The notes under the pieces are model-generated. The model was given only the letters and a program-made list of their open reading frames with translations. It was not told the origin of the DNA and made no database searches. DNA of 64,000 nt. It comes from Lojkania enalia (lineage: Eukaryota > Ascomycota > Dothideomycetes > Pleosporales). Both the position numbers and the translations under genes were made by a program. Positions 45,646-58,044 of the stretch are shown piece by piece. The DNA is taken from contig ML986601.1 of NCBI GenBank assembly GCA_010094045.1, positions 62,001-126,000 on the forward strand. The letters are read 5' to 3'. Each line of letters begins with the position of its first letter. Position 1 is the first letter of the stretch.

Positions 45646-48600
45646 ATGACGGAGCCTTCCAAAATCTTGGAAGGCACGACTCTTCACCAATTACTTTCCG
45701 AAGATGAGGCTCAGCTCCTTGACACTATTGACGAGCTCCGATCTCAGGGGATTGGAAGATTACTCGGAGAAGCGGGCCTCCCTCAACTCATTGTTTGCGG
45801 TGACCAGTCTTCGGGAAAGAGTTCAGTTCTGGAAGCCTTGACACGCGTTTATTTCCCGACTAGAAGCAGTGTCTGCACCACGTTTCCTACTGAACTCCGG
45901 CTACGTAGAGAGCCAAGGTCACATATTAGCTGTCGTATCAAGGCGGCTTCCACCCGAAGCGACGAGGAAAAAATTCGGCTTGCAGGGTTTCGAGCTTCTT
46001 TCGATTCACCGGAAAAATTTCCCGACCTTATTACAGCAGCTCGTGATTGTATGAGCACGACGGACAACAAACACAATAATGATACATTCTTTAATGATAT
46101 CCTCGAAGTGGAAATAATCGGTCCAAAACTTGCGCCCCTCACGGTTGTAGATCTCCCAGGCTTGACTCATTATGGTTCCCAAACCGATATCGAGAAGGTC
46201 TCAACCCTGGTTAAAAGCTATATGGCAAAGAGTAACAGCCTCATTCTTGCCATAGTATCAGCCCACAATGATATAAACAACCAGATTGTACTTAGCCATA
46301 TCAAGGATCTTGTGCCTGATGGTCATCGGACTTTGGGAATCATCACAAAGCCTGACACACTGCCCTCTGGATCCGAGAGGGAACAGGCCTATCTTGAACA
46401 CGCACAGAACAACCCTGACAAGTTTCAGTATGGTTGGCATGTTATTCGTAATCGTGCTTACGAAGAGCAAGCTAGTTCCTTTGACGAGAGGGATGCAAAG
46501 GAGAGAGATTTCTTTACGAAAAGTAACTGGGCTCCTCTCGAGGGTCGAGAGGTCGGTCTCGGAATTGATACTCTACGTCAAAAACTAAGTAGAATGCTGC
46601 TGGACCACATATCTCTGAGCTTGCCCGGGATCATGCACAAGCTTGAACGCGATCTTAGCCACGACCAAAATGAGCTGATCAAGCTCGGGGAAACTCGGAG
46701 TAACTTAAAAGAGCAACAGAATTATCTCTCGGAGATTAGCGATGGCTTTAGTATGTATACCAAAGACGCTCTCGATGGGAGGTACCACTCTACGGCTTTC
46801 TTCGGTGACCCTCTAGGTTCTGAAGGGCGTGATAGAAGATTGCGGGCAGTTGTTCGCAACCTTAACGACGTATTCGCCAATGATATGCTTCAGTACGGGC
46901 ATAAGTGGCATTTGGTCAACGATTCTAATCTAACGAGCGAGATCTTCAGCGAGTCTGGACCTCTTAACCATTCGCAAGTAATCACCAAATCCGACTTTAT
47001 TAAGAAACATGTTGACACACTTGCACGGAATGAGAGATCGACCGAATTGCCTGGCATATCTAACCCTTCTCTGGTTGGATCCCTCTTCCGTCAACAATCC
47101 GAACCATGGGAGTCTATAGCATCTGCGCACCTACTCAAAGTGTGGAAAGCTGTGAAAAATTTCTTGGAAGTCCTTCTCAACCATTTAACAGATGAAAGAA
47201 CATGCAATCAATTACTTATCCACGTCATTGATCCGGCTTTGGAGGAAAGACGTGGGTTCATGAGACAGAAGCTGAAGGAGCTGCTTGTTCCGCATCGCGA
47301 ATATGATCCCATCACTGTTAGTCCTCACTTCGCTCGAACAATATGGAACTTGAGAGAGAAAAGCGTGAAAAGATCAGTCGTGGAAAATATCCGAAAAGAA
47401 TTTAAATCCCGGGATTCCAAGGATGAGCTTCCATCAACTGACGAGATCATTGCTAAGATCGGAGCCACGAGTGCTCCTCTTGATGACCAGTATGGGTCTA
47501 ACGAGACGCTGGAGTTTATGCAGGCGTACTACGAAGTATTATCTCCCTATGCAGCCTTAATATGTTCTAACGATACATAGACAACTCTCCTTGGCTTCAT
47601 CAATAATGTTGCATCTCTAGCCGTCGAGCAATGCTTGCTGTCAGGACTCTGGAAGATTTTCTCATCCGCCGCAATTCGAGACATGAGTGATGAGACACTC
47701 AGTCTCATTGCTTCTGAATCGCGCGATGTACAAATGGAGCGCTCTCGGCTTAGGGATAGGGTTGAAGTGCTACAGAAAGGATTGCGCACAATAAAGAGGA
47801 TCCAACCTAGTAAGACTTCGTCAATTTCTCCTGCCAAACTACAAACATGCCTTTAAAGCACATTAGCTTATAGTCTATTGTAGTAAAAAGAACGGGCCGA
47901 CGCGATCAGCTGCTTGTAGATCGAACCATGACACCTTCACGTTTGAACCTCGAGGACAGTGCGACATCCAGCACATTCTCTTTAGCCACAAAGCAACAAG
48001 CAGTACCATCCAAGAATGTGTCTAGCCAAAGGGCCGGTACGGGTAACATTCCACTACACACGTTCCACAATTGTCCCACTAATATGATGCGAGTAGAAGC
48101 TAAAGGAGATTCCACCCTCAAAATATCAAAATCTCAGAACGTATCCGGTTTTATAAACACGTCGGCCTCACCAACCGCCACCCCAAGCATTTATACACCT
48201 TCAAAGCCTCTGCAGTCTACCTCTAGTACACCTTCTTTGGGTTTATTCCGACTCGGTAGTTCCAGCCCGTCGCCAAGTCTGTTCTCAAATTCAACCGCAA
48301 ATGCAGCAAAGCAAAGTATCTTCGCCTCCTCGAATGTATCAACCCCTGTAGGAACCAGTCAACCCGGATCGACCACTGTAGGCGGAGGGCTTTTTGGAGG
48401 TCTCGGCAGTGTAAAACCTGCAGATAGTAAACTATTCGGAGCCGAGGTTTCTAGCAATAAGACAACCAGCGGAAACAGTGGTTTCGGTCGCTCTCCAGTA
48501 AATTCTCCGTTCGGGAGCGAGGCATCTGGGTCATCTCCTTTCGGAAGTGCTCCATTATTTGCGAGTCTTAGTCGTGGTAGTGACAAGACTAGCCTTGGTC

Positions 48601-48839
48601 AGAAAAAAGATACTCAGGAATCGGGGACCAAAGGTATAGACCTCCCATTTCCATTATATATCGAGCGTGAATTTTCCCAAATTTCGGAATATCAATGTGG
48701 ACCTTGGGATCAAATCCAAAAGATGTCTTTTGAGGTCGGCTGTCCCTTGACTTTTCAGGTCGATGAAGAAGTGGGCTAACAGTGAATGTAGGAGATTAGA
48801 TTAGGTGACTACACGCAGAATCGTCGATGGGGTAACTGA
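45646..48839 (+). CDS. Dynamin-like (Mx-type) GTPase with FG-nucleoporin-like C-terminal tail
   Basis: Proposed join(45646..47535, 47581..47809, 47884..48734, 48792..48839), about 1005 residues. The GTPase domain has the P-loop GDQSSGKSS (52-60), the CTTFPTEL switch, DLPG (169-172) and TKPD (234-237). The middle/stalk region follows, then a GED (FINNVASLAVEQCL, then RDVQMERSRLRDRVEVLQKG). There is no PH or proline-rich domain, as in Mx-like proteins. Intron 1 (45 nt, GTATTA, TTCTAAC, CATAG) removes an in-frame TAG between stalk and GED. Intron 2 (74 nt) joins the GED to a Ser/Thr/Asn-rich tail with FG motifs (GGGLFGGLGS, KLFGAE, SGFGRS, SPFGS twice). Intron 3 (57 nt, with GGGCTAAC) joins it to SFEEIRLGDYTQNRRWGN, resembling the EELRLADY/GRRYGN element of fungal FG proteins. 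The GTPase part is certain. The tail depends on inferred introns; otherwise it is a separate downstream gene (47928-48779). Confidence 0.85.
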
Positions 48840-51577
48840 CGTGGACTTCTAAATGGGTATTACTGCTCATTGTATTGATATATTCTCGTTTAATTATCTT
48901 TTTGTTAATCTAGTGAACTGAATGGATATCTCGCGACACCGCAATGGCGTTGTGCCTTGGTCTACTAAAGTGCGTGATCGTTGCTTTTTTTCTTGCAGAT
49001 CACTCCTTCTGACCTGCCCCCGGAGTATTACGAGAAGTGACCACAGAACAATCAAGGAACCGCAAATTGATAGCGGTATTTCGATTCCATTTAGGGTAAT
49101 GAATATCTCTGTTGGATTGCCAGCAGCAGCCGCGCTGCATATTTGGAATTGCAAGATCGTGCTCGGCGAGGAGGGGTTTGCTGGACTCAGCGATTTGAAT
49201 GGGAACTGGAGCCCAGACGTTCTCACGGTTCCCGCACATGCATGGAACTAACGTACACAAGGTTGTGCAGACTTGAAGGAATACCGAACGGAGCACTACC
49301 TTCCCTATCGTCTAGATAGTATTGGGCGGGATTCTGATAGCACTGACAGTAGCACTCGTCCTTCCATCCCACGCTGCGACATGCTCGCTATGCGGGACCG
49401 TTAGCAGCAACGCGACGAGATCACATACTGACCGCCATTTTGTGCAGCCTTCCATTTCCGAATCGATATGCAGCCATGCAAGCTGCGATGGTAATGACCC
49501 GCGCCAGACCCGACCATGAGTCGTGGCTCCGCTCGAGCCCAACAATCCCGACGCGTTCTCCATATCCTCGTCGATAAGAGCCTGAAAGCAGGCAACAGGG
49601 CGCTGGGCCATCGGAAGGCTGAAGGGTCCTCGCGTGGGATGAAAAGGGCACACACTCACATACATACACAACACAAAGTAGCACGATTGACCGGCCGACG
49701 TACATCAAGGCCTAGCCGTTTTCGAGGCTACGGCGAGGAATGCATCACGCCTTGCTAATCTTCTATCGCGCACCCCTGGGGCGCTCCGCTCGTCTGCGGC
49801 ATGCTGCTCTGCAGTCCCGTCAGCCCTACCAAACGACACACATGTCCTGTATGTAAGCCGCCAATCAATCTAGACCCGATGGCTGGCGCATCATTGTTGC
49901 ATCAGCGACAACGATAGGCGCGCCGTGTGGATTGTTTTCCTCAGCTGATGGAGCATGACTGAGGGACCGGCGCCCGCTGCAACCCGCTGCCACATGCACA
50001 GGGTACTATCTTGGACGGCAGAAGAAGCAAAGAAAAGAAAACCGATCCTGAGACTATGGACGGACAGCGTTCCCAACGCCTCCGATTGGCCCAGACGCCC
50101 AGCCAAGATTTCTCAAAACGTGGCATCAGGGATGGCAGACGCGCATTCTGATTGCTCAATTGGCGGACCAACAGGCGTGGCCAAGGCGTGGCTGGGGCCG
50201 GGAGGTACATTGTCCACGAGGTCATGCTGCGTGTCGGCAACAACAAAATCGCCCACCCATCATGCTCCCGTGACCGGAAGCCGTTCCACGCCACTGGATA
50301 TCCGATGACGCCCGCATGCCGGGTTGTGCGCTTGGCGATTGGATCAGGCATTGAGCTTGTCTGGGGCTTGCGCAGGGCAGCACAAGTGCCTTGCTTGCAA
50401 CTGGGAGCTGAGGTCTACATTCCGCAGTGCCTATCACAGCTTCGCAAACGCATCACCGGACAACTCGTTGCGAACGCTGAGAATTCGAGGCACCATGTGC
50501 CCAGTTCTGGATCGTATGCATGGATTTGTAGCGCCCGGACACGGGCGCGCGGAGAATTGGTGTCGTCTGGCGAGAAGCGGAAACGTGGGGATTCATCTAT
50601 TTTCCAGTTGCGGCAAACGTCACTCTGCATACAGCGCACAACAATAGATACCCAAAAAAAAAATATTAACCTTGTTCTCGCTCAAACTCGTCTTGGCTTC
50701 GGCTCGCTATGCACGTGCGTTGGAAGCCCGCAGATTGGGGAAAGGCACGCCTGTTTAGGGAACGCTGGGCCTTCCTACACTGCAATTTGTTATTGAACAT
50801 ACAGGTGTGAAAGGGAGGACCAGCGCCTCTCGTCCCATCGCACACCTGAGGGACGCGCAAACTTGATGCTGGCGCTGCTGATCTCATCGTACTTCGGCCC
50901 GCTCCCATGCCAGCCTGCAATCTCATTGGCACGGCGACAAATACCTCAGCAGGAACCGACGCATCACGAGCGCTTTTGTTGCCAGAGGACTAGGTATCTT
51001 GTTCGGCTTTCAATTGGTCTGGTCGCGACGGCCTGAAGCGCGCCGTTTGGGCACACGATGACCTCACATTTCCCTGATCGTGCGTGAGAGAGAGGGAACC
51101 TCTGATCCACACAGCTGGAGCGCGCACAACCGGTTGGTGTTCATACAACGGGGGATAGTTCGAGTTAGTAGGTATCGAAAAAGCAATGCTAGTATGTACA
51201 AGGGTCGAGGCTTGAGGCTCAACATTTAGTAAAATAAGGACCACAAAAAAAAAAAAGAAGAAAAACAAAAGTGGAAACCAAAACGACCGGAATAGCTTTT
51301 GTATTGGTGCGTGCTTGCTTTTGGAGAGAGAAACCCTACGACAGAATAACGCCAATGACCAGCCCTAATCGAAGGAACCGACAACTAACACCACAGGAGA
51401 CTATGCAAGCGCTTCAACGCCGGTGAAAGATGCTGATTGTGTCAGATATGCAAGAGTGGTGTCGATCGTCGCAAAATGAGCGAGGCGTGAGAGAGAAACA
51501 GCTGCGGGGTATCTCAAAAGTGATGCGGCTAACACATGATGCGGGAAGGAGGATTTCGCACTCCAGGGCGGGAAAAA
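48840..51577. other. Gene-free region, increasingly GC-rich
   Basis: 2.7 kb between convergent genes. Frames up to 214 codons (50152-50796) exist, but they overlap other frames on both strands, lack domains and have the Arg/Ser/Pro-rich look of non-coding GC-rich DNA. An A-rich patch lies at 51244-51270. No RNA gene is recognised. Confidence 0.45.
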
Positions 51578-52675
51578 TCATAACGAATTCTCATATCTGA
51601 CCAACTCCTCGAACGCATCGCGCCACCGGCGCGTCTCCTCCTTGCTCGGTCTAGGGAGAGGCTTGCGGGCATAACCTCCGTAACCAAAATATGACATGAG
51701 AGCGGCCTTTGTGCCAATGATGCCGCCCTGGATGGCAGCCCAGTCACCGCGAGCCACGATGGCTTGCAGCTTGCGTGCCTCGGCGTAGTTCCCTTGCTCG
51801 AACTCCTGGACCAGCTTTACGCAAGTCTTGGGGGCAATGTTGGCCATACCACCAATGATACCTGATCCCCCTCCAATCAATGTCTGGAGGGTGAAGTCGA
51901 CTGAACCACCCATGCACATGAATCCTGAACCGGGCTCCGCAAATGTAGCAGCGCGTGTAGCGGCCGCAATGCGGTTTAGTTTGCCCGTGTTGCCGCAGGT
52001 CAACTTGCAGCCAACGATGTTGGGATGATCTGCTAGCTCGATGATGGCGTCTGAATTGAGGTCCAACCCTGCAACGGCCCCGGGGTAATTGTAGATGAGA
52101 ATTGGGATCGGGGAAGCGGTTGCTACATCGCGGAAGAAGCTCATTATTGTGTCCTTGGAGAATAGACCCTGGTAGTAGGCAGGAGGAAGTACAAGCGCGT
52201 AGTCTCCGCCTGCAGACGCTGCTTCCTCGCACAGCTCAATGGTTTCTCGGGTCGATTGGGCGCCACAGCCAACAACGACAGGCATGTCCCCGTAGCCGGC
52301 ATCATCGAGGGCCCTCCGGGTGGTGGTAGTGATTAAGTTCCGTTCCTTATGGGAGAGGTGGACAGCCTCGCCGTTAGACCCCTGAGTAGTGATACCAGCT
52401 ACGCCGGCACTTGCTAGACGAATAGCATGCTTGGCTGTGGTCTCAACGTCGACGTTGTCGGTTACAGGGTCGAAGAAAGCTACGGTTGGTACATAGATTC
52501 CGGGTACCAATGCACGCCGTAGGCCGACGTCAGCTGATTCGATTGAGCTGGTTTCGAAAGAGTCGTGGTAGTGGGACATGGCGTAGATGGATTGTACAGC
52601 TTGGTGATGAAGGGAGAAACCTGAGGGGGCAGTGAAGCTGCTAGCGGGTGAAGGTGCGTCGTTATGTGGTGACAT
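51578..52675 (-). CDS. DapA/HOGA-family class I aldolase
   Basis: Intronless, 365 residues, a (beta/alpha)8 barrel of the dihydrodipicolinate synthase / 4-hydroxy-2-oxoglutarate aldolase superfamily. The first 45 residues are a Ser/His-rich extension; an internal Met (residue 33) is an alternative start. Landmarks are GIYVPTVAFFDPVTDNVD, ITTQGSNGEAVHLSHKER (the GxxGE phosphate/carboxylate loop), PVVVGCGAQSTRETIELC, the conserved Tyr in IYNYPG (about Tyr195) and the Schiff-base lysine in NIVGCKLTCGN (Lys224). Fungi do not make lysine through dihydrodipicolinate, so the substrate is more likely a 2-keto-3-deoxy sugar acid or hydroxy-oxoglutarate; which one cannot be told. The gene stands alone between long gene-free GC-rich flanks. 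Confidence 0.9.
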   Translation of the reverse strand: MSPHNDAPSPASSFTAPSGFSLHHQAVQSIYAMSHYHDSFETSSIESADVGLRRALVPGIYVPTVAFFDPVTDNVDVETTAKHAIRLASAGVAGITTQGSNGEAVHLSHKERNLITTTTRRALDDAGYGDMPVVVGCGAQSTRETIELCEEAASAGGDYALVLPPAYYQGLFSKDTIMSFFRDVATASPIPILIYNYPGAVAGLDLNSDAIIELADHPNIVGCKLTCGNTGKLNRIAAATRAATFAEPGSGFMCMGGSVDFTLQTLIGGGSGIIGGMANIAPKTCVKLVQEFEQGNYAEARKLQAIVARGDWAAIQGGIIGTKAALMSYFGYGGYARKPLPRPSKEETRRWRDAFEELVRYENSL

Positions 52676-55600
52676 GGTACGGATCGAATCCTAGGCGAAG
52701 TCTCAACGTATCTATACTAACAGAAGCAGAAGCTAAGGGCGCGTATGACAAAGAGTAATTGAGAAGACGGGTCGACAGACGGAAGTCGAACGGAACGGAC
52801 GCGTCAATGACGGTTTGCTGGTCGACGTACCCAGCGATCGAGGATGGCCATGGTACTTAAATAATTCAAAGCTGGAAAGAGTCAATGGCACCGTCAGGTC
52901 CCATTGGCGAGAGTGGGGGTCCAGCTGACGGCTCAGTCAGGAATAATGGGGACCACGGGCGAGCAAGGCCGCAGAATTGCACCCAGTGTAAAGGGCCAGC
53001 AGGCATGGCAACAAAGGAGGCGGTGACTCTGGAGGCGCTGGTCTGACCGCTGCCGATGTCAGGCACGGCTGTTTGCGCCTTGGCCGACTGGCCCTCTGAG
53101 CGGCCAATTACGCGGTGTGCATGGACGATTGAGGTTGCGTTTGCTTTTTTCCCTCATCAGGTCGCAGGGGCGGCCAGCAGGCAGGGAGGGTGAGAGGCTG
53201 TGGACTCGGATCTTGGCCGGAGCGTGAATTGGACAGGGGAGGCATGGAGAGGCACGTAGAGGCACGCCTTGTGACGATCTGCTGCAAGCGCAGGCAGGCT
53301 GGTGATAGGACGATCATTCGCCGCCGTCTCACCCGTGCGAAGGGTTGGCGGGCTCAAAAGAGCGTTGGAGAGGACGTTCGGGGAATGCTAGTGTGGGGGG
53401 TGCGGGGGGTCTGCTCCATTGTTCCAATTCCGTTTCCTTTCATCATCTGATATCACGGCCGCGACCCTGGGTCCGCCGCCGTCCGTCGTGGTGCCAGTCG
53501 ATGCCACAGTCGTCGTCGCCAGCGCCGTCCAGAACCTGCAGCCCGGGCAATGCAGAGGGTAAGAGAAATGAGGATGTTGGAGAAGATGCGAGACGTGGCA
53601 GACGCAACGAGCAACCGGCCAGGATGCTTGTCACAAGATCACCGAGCCGCCCAACACTCAGATGCGCACCGCCGCCGCCGACGACAACAACGATGTTATC
53701 CCCCGGCTCGTCGTGGCAGCTGAAATAATGGAAAAACAGCCGGCGGGCAGAGGACACGTTAGGGCTCGATGCCTCATCATGACAGAGTCACAGCAGCCGG
53801 CTCCTGGCATGACGACGCGACTTGTGCGCATTCCCCCCACGCTCCACCCCGGCCAGCCCAACAGTCCTGTGGCGCACTCAGGCCAGTGCCAGCCGGAAGC
53901 CCGTCTGGAATTGTGCGAGGGGTCCCCGAGGATGCACTACTCAACATCAAATCTGCGACCGTCAGGAGAGGGGTTGGCTCCTGTTCCATTCCTCCACAAT
54001 CCCCCCAGGCCGCCTGGACTCGTTTTTTCTGGAGTCGCTATCGCCAACTAGGAGGCGCCGTCGCAAACTCAATTTGCTACGCTCCCGATGCCATCGTCTG
54101 CCTACCTGGCGAGAGCTTCAGCACGAAAGCGGAAGGTCGAAACTACGTACTATACTGTATGGTAGCAGCAACGTTCAGTGGGCCGCCTCTTGCTTCCAAG
54201 GAGTCAGTCAGTCCTTCGGCAGTCTTGAAGCAGCGTACGACCCGAAGACGTGGGAAGCTCCAGCCTCTCATTGCTTTTGCCTCCCAGATGCCAGGCTCGC
54301 TGCTAGAGAAGCGAAGGCTTGGATCGCTGGAGAGGCGGTTCCTGAGCGTTGGTGTACCGGTCAGTGCCCCTTTTCCCCCACGCCAGACGCCTGTAACGCC
54401 CGGAGCAATTGGCCTAGAAGGCAAAAGGCGTCAGGACTCAGCAGAGGAGACGCAAGCACAGCGGCAATGTGCAGCGGTCCCTAACCTCATGGGCGGCTTT
54501 GCACTGCGTCGTGAACAGGTCGATTTCCGCGGCGATCAGCATCCCAGACGCCACATCTTTCGATCAGCTATGACACGAGCGGGGAAAAAAAAAATTTTGG
54601 CGTGCAGGTGCACCTCCATATCGACTTATGCGCGTGTCGCGTAATAGTTATGTATCTATCCCATCCTCGCTGGGTGCAGAGGGGACGGTGGGAAGCGCGG
54701 TGTTGTTGACACTCGTGCTCGCGGCAAGCGAGGCCGAAGGTGCACCGAACTCGCTCGCATGCTATTACCCCACAAAATGTCGATCCAAGAACAGGGCGTC
54801 CCCGCTTTCATACCACGTTGAACCTCTGTCCGCTCGCTCCGCATGCCGACACCCAGTCACACTTCTGACCTGCATTATGCCCAGTCGTCCTCGTCGACTG
54901 CACGCTCCCAGCACTGCTACGGATCGCACTGCGTCGGTCGCTCTCCCTGCACGCAATCAGAAGATGGGTACATAGCAGCCACACCGGATAGCGCACACCG
55001 ACCCATGGGCCCAAATCCCAAAATATCTCATTCCATGTCCTTACGCCAGGGATAGAATGCAAGTCCCAGCCATGTGACGGCTCCTCCAATGTACCCCATG
55101 TATAGGCAGGGGTCCTCATGCGCGCGGTGTGAGAAATTGAGGAGCGTGAGGTAAGACTGTATATCGCACCAGCCAAGCATTCTCGGATTTCCATTAGGGG
55201 CTTTTGCCGTCGGCGCCCAGACGTTAAAATTATCGTGACGACGGAGCAAGAGTAGGACGACGAACATGTCAGTCATGTTTGCGTGGGATGTATGTGTCAC
55301 ACGGCAGAACTAATGGCAAGAAAATTTTTCCGGCATGTGCGACTAGTGGGAATAACAATGGGCCTTAATACATGGGAAGTTATAGAAGGGGAAATGTTGT
55401 TTGGGGTGCAAGGAGGATAGAGATTCTCGAACAAAGATAGGCCAACACTACTATCTAATAGTGCAAGAATTTCCCATGTCCTCGCCCAAAAAGCAGCTCG
55501 CCGCGTCTCCCTCTAGATTGTCGCCAGATTGAGAGTAACCTCACCGTTCGATTATGTCGCGGCTGCTCATGATCTAGGCAATGTATGCCACGACAACGCT

Positions 55601-55750
55601 ACAAGACTCGGAATACATTACGAGTATTAGATGGCAGGCTGGCCAGCTACACTCGAGTGCGACAGCAGCATAGCGTGGCTTGGGCAAAATTCGTTGGACC
55701 TCTAGGACCGGACGCATTTCCTAAAATGTTGATTACAGAAGGCAAAGCAA

Positions 55751-55915
55751 ATGATCGACCATGACTTGCTTAAAGTTTGTCGATCTCATCTAGGCCCTTC
55801 CAACCCTGCCGAGCTGCTAGTTCAGCTCCAAGTCCCGGCTTGTTATACTTTCCCTCAGCTGATCGGCTATTACGAACTTGCACTACCGCCAGAAGCCGAC
55901 CCGACCGTCTGCTGA
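55751..55915 (+). CDS. Short protein-like frame, possible relic
   Basis: ATG plus 53 codons ending TGA. The content is protein-like (CRSHLGPSNPAELLVQLQVP, then a Tyr/Leu/Pro-rich end with FPQLIGYYELALPPEAD). No domain is recognised. It is below the length that separates genes from chance, and I list it only for completeness. Confidence 0.2.
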   Translation: MIDHDLLKVCRSHLGPSNPAELLVQLQVPACYTFPQLIGYYELALPPEADPTVC

Positions 55916-57843
55916 CATCCGAGAGCCTCAAAGCCCTACAGAGAACCGCGAGCCGATCCAACCCGGTCGATCGCGTGGGATGCTCGATCGTCTATGCGCT
56001 CTACTTCCGGGAAAGGGCGGCGACGCGGGATGCCAAGACCATGTTCGGAGCCTCCATTATACTAAGTCAACCTCATGGAACCAAATCCCGATATTGAGTC
56101 TTTTGTGTCTCAACGAATTCCTTCCAATTTCTCCCCTTCCAATACATAGGATGTTGGCGTTGGCCCCACATGTAGCGGCCCCTTGGTCATGTCCATTTCT
56201 CCGCTCCTAACCTAGCCAAAGAACGTTTAATGAGGTAACATATACTTCCGGAGGTAATTCGACCAGGCAGGCTTGGTGGTTAAGGAACCCTCTTCATGTC
56301 GATTGAACCATCTAGCAACTGCCAATAGTTATCACTAGATTTATCGACACAGGTCCATCAGTCGGGGCTGTTTAACCCCTGGCGTTCACACGACCACTCC
56401 TCTTTCCATCAATAGATACGGGCAATATTGTCGGCAGGCTTTACTCCCTAGGTCACGGCTTTTTGCCAACACACCTTCGAACCTCTGCCGTCGCCTAAGT
56501 GCCATACCTACAAGCACCGGGACTGATTGGAGCGATGCGCAGCGAGGGGCAAGCGACCTCAACACAGTGGCTCCTGAGTGCCTCAATATCGGCTGCACAA
56601 TTTGTGGAGAATATTTCCTGAATGGGCCCCACCTACTGCAGCTCGTCAGACGCTACGAACCCCGCATTCGTGGTTGCCGATAACGTCCAAACCTGAAATT
56701 GTCCAGCGCCGGAAGTCAACCCTGCCGCATACTATACAGCAAAGCCCAAGGCGCTAGCGCCCGACTCCATCCACTTTCAAATGCAAAAGGTCCTGTGACG
56801 AGGCGCAGCAGAGCTGAATTGCTGTGCTTCTGGCCAAGCATGACGTGGTCCTGAAGCGATAGCGATTCAATGTCCTCAACTCCGCACACTGCATCATCTT
56901 GACAGATCGGGATAAGGCACTCCAGTTTTAGAGTGCTGTGATTAAGCGATTAACGATATGGTAGCATTTTTGAGTTTGGCGGAAGCATTCCAACGCTTGG
57001 AATGGTTATAGCGACCGATTTCCTATACAACATCATGAGGCATTTTCCAGAGATGCAGCCTCTGACAGGAAATACGTCTAATTGGATGTTTCATCGGCGC
57101 ATTCATAGACTGGCTTGCATAAGATATAGTTGCTTGCAACATTGGTTGTCAGGAAACGAACCTAGGTTTTGCAATCACATGGTCCACATCCGTGTGAGAT
57201 TCTGCTACCGAATCTGCAAAACATTCTTTGCATTCGTACCATGGCTGATCGCGCCAACACATCAAACTCCAGGCGCGATTCATTCCAATTTCTAATGATT
57301 GCCACTATATTCCCTGCCTCTCCTTCCTTTTTGAGTAGTTCAACCTCGGTCGATTCTGCCGCCGCCGGGTACTTTATGATATTTTATTCTACCCTTAGGT
57401 TTAACGAAAGTCATCTGAGACGTTTGAGCTACGTCCTCTTCCAAGTTTTACCTACGCTAGTGCAGAGACCATCTCGAATTTCTATATTCAAAGGCTGAAA
57501 GTAAGGACTTCAGTTTGGAAATCTTCTTCCTTGGAGTATGGATGTGTCGCGAATCTAACTATTTTCGGGGCGTACATCCAGAAACGCCAGTTGCCCCACA
57601 ATCATAGGTTCTTACCGCGCGAGTCGAATGGACACCAAACACCACTGATACCTAAACGCAATTCTTCATTTTAGCTAGACCATTTTCGGCCGGGATAGCT
57701 TAATTCGCCTTGAATTCTAATATGGAGCCTAAATCAAGGATTAAAAGGTCATCTAAGAGTTTTTGTCCAGCCCCCTTACAATCCCTTCAGTCTCTGTGCA
57801 ATTGTTTGAAGACGTAATAGCTGCGAATCCATTCCAAGGAGTT

Positions 57844-58044
57844 TCAAATACACCATGGCTCTATCTTTTGCTCATTCCTGCCTTTCAGCATCTTTCCTAG
57901 GCTTCTTTTTCCCTTGGGGGGCAATTTTCCTTGTCTTACGAGGTTGTAATAGGTAGGTCGGTTGCCGCCGTCGCCGAAGCGGCAGATTCCAGCCGGAATG
58001 TCCAAGTATGTCGGGCCGAAAGCAAAGACCAATTCGGCAGCCAT
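57844..58044 (-). pseudogene. Possible 3' end of a decayed gene
   Basis: A 66-codon minus-strand frame with protein-like content: GPTYLDIPAGICRFGDGGNR and then RQGKLPPKGKRSLGKMLKG. Upstream on the same strand (58100-58700) further protein-like pieces, such as EVMLKEAIGELGGIDDDKFL and PRLWAFLRETWRS, are interrupted by TGA, TAA and TAG. Together they suggest an inactivated gene of about 280 codons. The family is not recognised. Confidence 0.3.

Noticed and set aside
50152..50796. 214-codon plus-strand frame
   Set aside because: Competing frames on both strands, no recognisable features, and a lysine run from an A-tract.
52678..52695. GGATCGAATCC resembling a tRNA B-box
   Set aside because: No A-box or cloverleaf around it. 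It is in the aldolase 5' leader.
53769..54644. 291-codon plus-strand frame
   Set aside because: A second frame of 220 codons overlaps it. The composition (Arg, Ser, Pro, Ala) is that of GC-rich non-coding DNA and no motif is seen.
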